This document shows positions 8,895 through 11,520 of a stretch of DNA of 11,520 nt, piece by piece. Every line of letters starts with the position of its first letter. Position 1 is the stretch's first letter. A program made the position numbers and the translations under genes. The notes beneath the pieces were generated by a model. The model did no database searches and was not told the origin of the DNA. It was given only the letters and a program-made list of their open reading frames with translations. The DNA comes from Pseudomonadota bacterium. Lineage in GTDB: Bacteria; Pseudomonadota; Gammaproteobacteria; Burkholderiales; Burkholderiaceae_C. The stretch is taken from NCBI GenBank assembly GCA_023460715.1, contig JAEWPH010000009.1, positions 1 to 11,520 on the forward strand, given 5' to 3'.

Positions 8895-8921
8895 GGCCGG
8901 TCCGCGAGGCGGCTCCCGGCC
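8895..8921. other. G+C-rich hairpin after the ABC operon
   Basis: GGCCGG (8895-8900) pairs with CCGGCC (8916-8921), and inside this CCGC (8902-8905) pairs with GCGG (8909-8912) around a GAG loop. Together they give ten base pairs with a small asymmetric internal loop. The position, about 100 bases after the last stop codon, suits RNA 3'-end stabilisation or termination. No T-run follows, so it is not a standard intrinsic terminator, and chance pairing is possible in such G+C-rich DNA. Confidence 0.35.
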
Positions 8922-8967
8922 GGCGGGCAGAGCGCTTCGTCAGCCAGCGGTGGTGGTCAAAGTTCAA

Positions 8968-9029
8968 GCCAAATCGGGCTCTGACGCTTTATGGATAAGC
9001 GCATATAGCTATCTTATTAATAGCATATG
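8968..9029. repeat. AT-rich double inverted repeat, possible interspersed intergenic element
   Basis: This AT-rich island in G+C-rich surroundings contains two adjacent dyads. CGCTT (8985-8989) pairs with AAGCG (8997-9001). CATAT-A-GCTAT (9002-9012) pairs with ATAGC-ATATG (9020-9029), with a single bulged A. The text from AAATCGGGCTCTGACGC to the GCTAT stem resembles short intergenic repeats that I recall recurring in Acidovorax and related genomes. That resemblance is from memory and was not searched. A bidirectional terminator or RNA-stabilising role between the convergent genes is a second possibility. Confidence 0.5.
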
Positions 9030-9107
9030 GCCGGATCGCGCTTGAGCCCTGGGTGCCAGCGCATCCGGTGAACGGACGCCGGCGGTCCGTAGGGCGCGTC
9101 GCGTGCC

Positions 9108-9530
9108 TCATGCGGCAGGGGATGCCTCCGCCTCTGCTGCATCCGCTGCATCCGCTGCGGCAAACACCTCCCGGGCCGCGAACAGGCCGTTGAGTGCCGC
9201 GGGGAAGCCGGCGTACACGGCCATCTGCATGATGACCTCGACCACTTCCTCCCGCGTGACGCCCACATGCAGCGCGGCCTGCAGATGGACCTTGAGCTGG
9301 GGCTGCGCATTGCCCAGGGCGGTGAGGGCCGCGACGACGGCGATCTCGCGGCTGCGCAGGTCCAGCCCGGGCCGGGAATAGATGTCGCCGAACGGAAACT
9401 CTATCAGGTAGCGCGCAAAGTCCGGCGCGATGTCGGCCAGGCTGGCGACGACGTTCTCACCGGCCTGGCCGTCGATTTCGCGCAGTTTGGCGAGGCCCTG
9501 GAGGTAGCGGGGCGAGGGGCTCTGAAGCAT
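9108..9530 (-). CDS. Carboxymuconolactone decarboxylase (CMD) family protein
   Basis: This 140-residue protein is a small helical member of the CMD/AhpD-like superfamily. The domain spans about 35-124 and includes LRSREIAVVAALTALGNAQPQLKVH in the middle and VYAGFPAALNGLFAAREVF at about 105-123. It has no CxxC, so AhpD-type thiol peroxidase-partner activity is unlikely and it falls nearer the gamma-CMD branch. The start at 9530 has AGGA nearby in the transcript (CCAGGAAAACACCC then ATG). The C-terminus (about 124-140) is an Ala/Asp/Glu tail built from a 9-base DNA repeat. It lies downstream of, and overlaps by 74 bases, the MerR gene. In Bacillus a CMD homologue (yraC) neighbours the MerR regulator adhR, so a role in aldehyde or electrophile response is an inference. 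No protocatechuate pathway genes are present here. Confidence 0.88.
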   Translation of the reverse strand: MLQSPSPRYLQGLAKLREIDGQAGENVVASLADIAPDFARYLIEFPFGDIYSRPGLDLRSREIAVVAALTALGNAQPQLKVHLQAALHVGVTREEVVEVIMQMAVYAGFPAALNGLFAAREVFAAADAADAAEAEASPAA

Positions 9531-9933
9531 GGGTGTTTTCCTGGAATGACGTGGAGGGGCCAGCAAGGGAGGCCTCCAGCCGCGCGTAGTGCCCGATCTT
9601 GGCCTGCAGCACCTGTGCGGCCTGCTGCATGGCATCGATCGTGGCGAGCACCTGGGCCAGGTGCCTTTCGAGCAGAGCCCGGCGCTCGGCGGCGGTGGTG
9701 TTCCCTTCGCTGCGCAGGCGCGCGAACGCCTGCATCTGCCCGATGGGCATGTGCGTGGCACGCAGTCGCAGCAGGAATCCGATCCACTCCAGGTCGGAGG
9801 CCGCATAGCGCCGCTGGCCGCCCGGGGCGCGGGCCACGGGCGCAATCAGGCCCGCACGCTCGTAGTAGCGCAGCGTATGGGCGGTGAGGCCCGAACGTTC
9901 AGCGACCTCTGCAATGGAGAGAAGGGATGCCAT
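9457..9933 (-). CDS. MerR-family transcriptional regulator
   Basis: This 158-residue activator/repressor has a winged helix at about 5-73 (SIAEVAERSGLTAHTLRYYE, then GGQRRYAASDLEWIGFLLRL) and a dimerisation coiled coil at about 78-120. The sequence resembles the AdhR/NmlR-like MerR branch that responds to carbonyl electrophiles, but it contains no cysteine. Residues after about 130 are encoded in the region shared with the CMD gene and look like an unstructured Pro/Arg-rich tail. The start at 9933 is chosen because the promoter -10 box ends just six bases upstream. A GTG at 9960 would place the start inside the operator. It probably controls its own operon and perhaps the divergent GFA-family gene. 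Confidence 0.9.
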   Translation of the reverse strand: MASLLSIAEVAERSGLTAHTLRYYERAGLIAPVARAPGGQRRYAASDLEWIGFLLRLRATHMPIGQMQAFARLRSEGNTTAAERRALLERHLAQVLATIDAMQQAAQVLQAKIGHYARLEASLAGPSTSFQENTHASEPLAPLPPGPRQTARNRRPGR

Positions 9934-9939
9934 GGGACG

Positions 9940-9970
9940 ATTCTGGAAGTTCGAGCGCACTCTAAGTCAA
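9940..9970 (-). promoter_or_regulatory. MerR-type promoter/operator of the merR-cmd unit
   Basis: Read on the minus strand, TTGACT (9970-9965) is followed by exactly 19 bases, TAGAGTGCGCTCGAACTTC (9964-9946), then CAGAAT (9945-9940). The over-long 19-base spacer holds the dyad TT-n-GAG-n4-CTC-n-AA. Over-long spacers with a central dyad are the established signature of MerR-controlled promoters, where the regulator twists DNA to align the -35 and -10 boxes. Only six bases separate the -10 box from the merR ATG. Confidence 0.8.
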
Positions 9971-10086
9971 GCGCTGTGTGGAAAGCCGCGCTGCCGACTC
10001 CTGCCGGGGCGCCGCTGCAGGCCCGGGATCGCTCTCGAAGCGCAGAATCCGGTGATCGAGGTCTGCCAACCCAGGAGGACGTGGCC

Positions 10087-10494
10087 ATGAAGATCGAGGG
10101 TGCCTGCTACTGCGGCGCGATCGGGTACGAGGCGGAAGTGCAGCCGGGCACGGCGACCGTCTGCCATTGCGACGACTGCCAGGCCCAGTCGGGCTCCGCG
10201 TTCCGCGCCAACATCCCGGCGCCTGCATCCAGCTTCCGGCTCATCCGGGGCACGCCCCGCACGTACATCAAGACGGCGGCGAGCGGCAACCGGCGCGCCC
10301 TCGCGTTCTGCGATGTCTGCGGAAGCTCCCTGTACGCCTGCGCCGTGGAGCATCCCACCACCTATTCCCTGCGCATCGGAACGGTGAAGCAGCGGCACGC
10401 CCTGGGCGCGCCGCAGCGCCAGATCTGGACCCGGCGGCGCCTGGACTGGGCCGACCTGCCGGAGTGCGGGGCGTCTTTCGACGGGCAGCCGTAG
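10087..10494 (+). CDS. GFA/CENP-V-fold zinc-binding protein
   Basis: This 135-residue protein belongs to the family named after glutathione-dependent formaldehyde-activating enzyme. Zinc-site cysteines are all present: CxC at 7 and 9 (ACYCGAI), C26, C28 and C31 in VCHCDDCQAQSG, and C75/C78 in FCDVCGSSLY. This pattern covers the structural and catalytic zinc sites known in Gfa. The length is shorter than that of Paracoccus Gfa and typical of the many uncharacterised family members, most of which are not proven formaldehyde enzymes. A perfect AGGAGG at 10073-10078 supports the ATG. It lies divergent from merR across 153 bases, so shared regulation with the carbonyl-response-like merR-cmd unit is plausible but unproven. 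Confidence 0.92.
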   Translation: MKIEGACYCGAIGYEAEVQPGTATVCHCDDCQAQSGSAFRANIPAPASSFRLIRGTPRTYIKTAASGNRRALAFCDVCGSSLYACAVEHPTTYSLRIGTVKQRHALGAPQRQIWTRRRLDWADLPECGASFDGQP

Positions 10495-10546
10495 AACCTG
10501 TCCGGCGCCTTTTCGGAGTCGTGCGCCGCCCGCGCGTAAGGTCTTC

Positions 10547-10594
10547 AGACCGCCAGACCGCCAGACCGCCAGACCGCCAGACCGCTAGACCGCT
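10547..10594. repeat. Tandem 8-base repeat, six copies
   Basis: AGACCGCC occurs four times head to tail (10547-10578), followed by two copies of the variant AGACCGCT (10579-10594) and a partial AGA. On the left, GGTCT (10540-10544) can pair with AGACC of the first unit. On the right, GGTC (10598-10601) is complementary to GACC within the units. The array is intergenic, ends about 220 bases before the next start codon, and has no spacers. Confidence 0.95.
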
Positions 10595-10718
10595 AGAGGT
10601 CGGCGCTGCCGCGGTCCATTCGCCGTCAGGCGCAAACCCGCGAGCATGGCGGGCGGAACCCCCTGGCGCTTGCTGCCAGCTTGGCGACCCCGGTGTAATC
10701 CCTGGTAACGCCATCTTG

Positions 10719-10746
10719 GTTATTTTTCATAATTATGAGAAATTAC
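10719..10746. promoter_or_regulatory. Long AT-rich palindrome, candidate operator of the second GntR gene
   Basis: A perfect 12-base palindrome, TCATAATTATGA (10727-10738), is extended on both sides by further complementary bases (TTT with AAA, A with T, then GT with AC). This gives a 28-base dyad with two mismatched pairs. It sits about 66 bases before the ATG at 10813 in an AT-rich pocket. Position and symmetry suit an operator for autoregulation by the dimeric GntR protein; CATAAT inside it may also be a -10 box. Confidence 0.6.
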
Positions 10747-10812
10747 TAGAACGAACGCGGCCTGCACCCGCCACTTCCACCACCGACCCCCGCCCCACGC
10801 ACCGTGACCTCC

Positions 10813-11481
10813 ATGCGCCTTGTCGCCAACTCCCTGCACGACCAAGCGGCCGAGCGGCTGCGCGAGCAGATCTTCAGCGGCGCGCTGTCGCCGGGCAGTT
10901 TCCTTGACGAGGCGGCGCTGTGCGAGCGGCTGGCCATCTCGCGCACGCCGCTGCGGGAGGCGCTCAAGGTGCTGGTGGCCGAGGGGCTGCTGCGCCACGA
11001 GCCGCGCCGCGGCTGCTTCGTGGCCGAGATCACCGAGCGCGACGTGGACGAGATCTTTCCCGTCATCGCGCTGCTGGAAGGACGGGCTGCCTACGAAGCC
11101 ACGGAGCGGGCCGGCAGTGCCGACATCGCCGCGCTGGAGGTGCTGCACGAGCGTCTGCGCAGCCATGCCGCCGCCGGCCGCATCGACGCCTACTACGAAG
11201 CCAACTACGCCATCCACGAGGCCTTCATCACCCTGGCCGACAACCGCTGGCTGGCCCAGGTGATCGGCGACCTGCGCAAGATCCTGCGCCTGGCGCGGCA
11301 CCAGACGCTGCATGTGCCCGGCCGTCTGCAGCAAAGCCTGGGCGAGCACCTGGCCATCTTCGATGCCCTGCAGCGCAAGGACTGCGCCGCGGCCGAGCAG
11401 GCCATGCGCGACCACCTCATGGCGCAGCGCAATGCGCTGCGCGACATCGCCCGCAACCACCACTCCCGGATCGCACCATGA
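10813..11481 (+). CDS. GntR-family transcriptional regulator with FCD domain
   Basis: This 222-residue regulator has a winged helix at about 5-70 (LDEAALCERLAISRTPLREA at 31-50, then GLLRHEPRRGCFV) and an FCD ligand-binding domain at about 75-205. Candidate metal ligands are N131, H135, H179 and H201, with Asn in place of the more usual Asp. It is a different paralogue from the regulator at 1240-2022, with no Pro/Ala insertion and a shorter N-terminus. The start is uncertain between ATG 10813 and GTG 10804; neither has a good ribosome site. The palindrome at 10719-10746 is a candidate autoregulatory site. Its TGA overlaps the next ATG as ATGA, implying it heads an operon whose other genes lie outside the window. 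Confidence 0.92.
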   Translation: MRLVANSLHDQAAERLREQIFSGALSPGSFLDEAALCERLAISRTPLREALKVLVAEGLLRHEPRRGCFVAEITERDVDEIFPVIALLEGRAAYEATERAGSADIAALEVLHERLRSHAAAGRIDAYYEANYAIHEAFITLADNRWLAQVIGDLRKILRLARHQTLHVPGRLQQSLGEHLAIFDALQRKDCAAAEQAMRDHLMAQRNALRDIARNHHSRIAP

Positions 11482-11520
11482 ACGCCGCCGCTACCTGGAT
11501 CTCGCGCAACGTCTCGCGCC
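11478..11520 (+). CDS. Start of an unidentified gene, cut by the window edge
   Basis: An ATG overlaps the stop of the GntR gene as ATGA and opens a frame (MNAAATWISRNVSR) that runs off the window. The four-base overlap suggests translational coupling with the regulator. Fourteen residues are too few to identify a family. The residues look like a polar, basic N-terminus and show no clear export signal. Confidence 0.6.
   Translation, partial: MNAAATWISRNVSR

Larger units (their letters stand above)
8798..9107. other. Non-coding gap between convergent transcription units
   Basis: No plausible gene is seen in these 310 bases. The ABC operon ends on the left (plus strand) and the merR-cmd unit ends on the right (minus strand), so any transcription terminators for both belong here. 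Two structured stretches are listed separately (8895-8921 and 8968-9029). No canonical hairpin followed by a T-run was found. Confidence 0.7.
10495..10812. other. Non-coding region upstream of the second GntR regulator
   Basis: No credible gene is seen in these 318 bases. They contain a tandem 8-base repeat (10547-10594) and an AT-rich palindrome (10719-10746), both listed separately. The stretch from about 10715 to 10750 is markedly more AT-rich than its surroundings and is where a promoter for the gene at 10813 would be expected; CATAAT at 10728-10733 is a candidate -10 box without a convincing -35. Confidence 0.6.

Noticed and set aside
9531..9845. Upstream extension of the CMD gene
   Set aside because: The added residues are an out-of-frame reading of the MerR gene, rich in Pro/Cys/Arg; ATG 9530 with its AGGA site fits the family start.
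9934..9960. GTG start of MerR at 9960
   Set aside because: It lies within the promoter spacer, upstream of the predicted transcript start, and adds nine non-conserved residues.
10547..10594. CRISPR-like array
   Set aside because: Units of eight bases are directly adjacent with no spacers; this is a simple tandem repeat.
10595..10720. Possible small gene between the GFA and GntR genes
   Set aside because: Open frames here are short or run through the tandem repeat, lack ribosome sites, and show no recognisable protein sequence.

Overview
The window is G+C-rich, densely coded and strongly biased to G/C at third codon positions. The porin is of the Burkholderiales type, and an AT-rich double-hairpin element at about 8968-9029 resembles intergenic repeats I recall from Comamonadaceae. 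I infer a betaproteobacterium near Acidovorax, Delftia or Comamonas. This is a judgement from sequence style, not a database match. No rRNA, tRNA, transposase or CRISPR array was found.

Region 1 (36-8797) looks like one uptake and catabolism locus. On the minus strand are an outer-membrane porin (36-1136) and a FadR-type GntR regulator (1240-2022). Divergent from the regulator, on the plus strand, are a mandelate-racemase-type enolase-superfamily enzyme (2148-3302), a family-5 periplasmic binding protein (3355-5028), two Dpp/Nik-type permeases (5071-6132, 6148-7086) and two ATPases (7117-7983, 8036-8797). An identical 18-base site containing a 13-base palindrome lies directly upstream of both the porin and the enolase-family gene. 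It fits the FadR-family operator pattern TNGTNNNACNA. The simplest reading is a single regulon: the porin passes a small acid across the outer membrane, the binding protein and ABC transporter import it, the enzyme dehydrates or isomerises it, and the regulator senses it. The substrate cannot be read from the sequence.

Region 2 (8798-9107) is non-coding DNA between convergent transcription units. It holds a G+C-rich hairpin and an AT-rich double inverted repeat.

Region 3 (9108-10494) is a small cluster that may deal with reactive carbonyl compounds. A cysteine-free MerR regulator (9457-9933) overlaps a carboxymuconolactone-decarboxylase-family gene (9108-9530) by 74 bases, and a GFA/CENP-V-fold zinc protein (10087-10494) lies divergently. 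The merR promoter has the 19-base spacer and dyad typical of MerR-controlled promoters, and its -10 box is so close to the ATG that the transcript may be leaderless.

Region 4 (10495-11520) begins with 318 non-coding bases carrying six tandem copies of an 8-base unit and a long AT-rich palindrome. A second GntR/FCD regulator (10813-11481) follows. Its stop codon overlaps, as ATGA, the start of a gene cut by the window edge (11478-11520).
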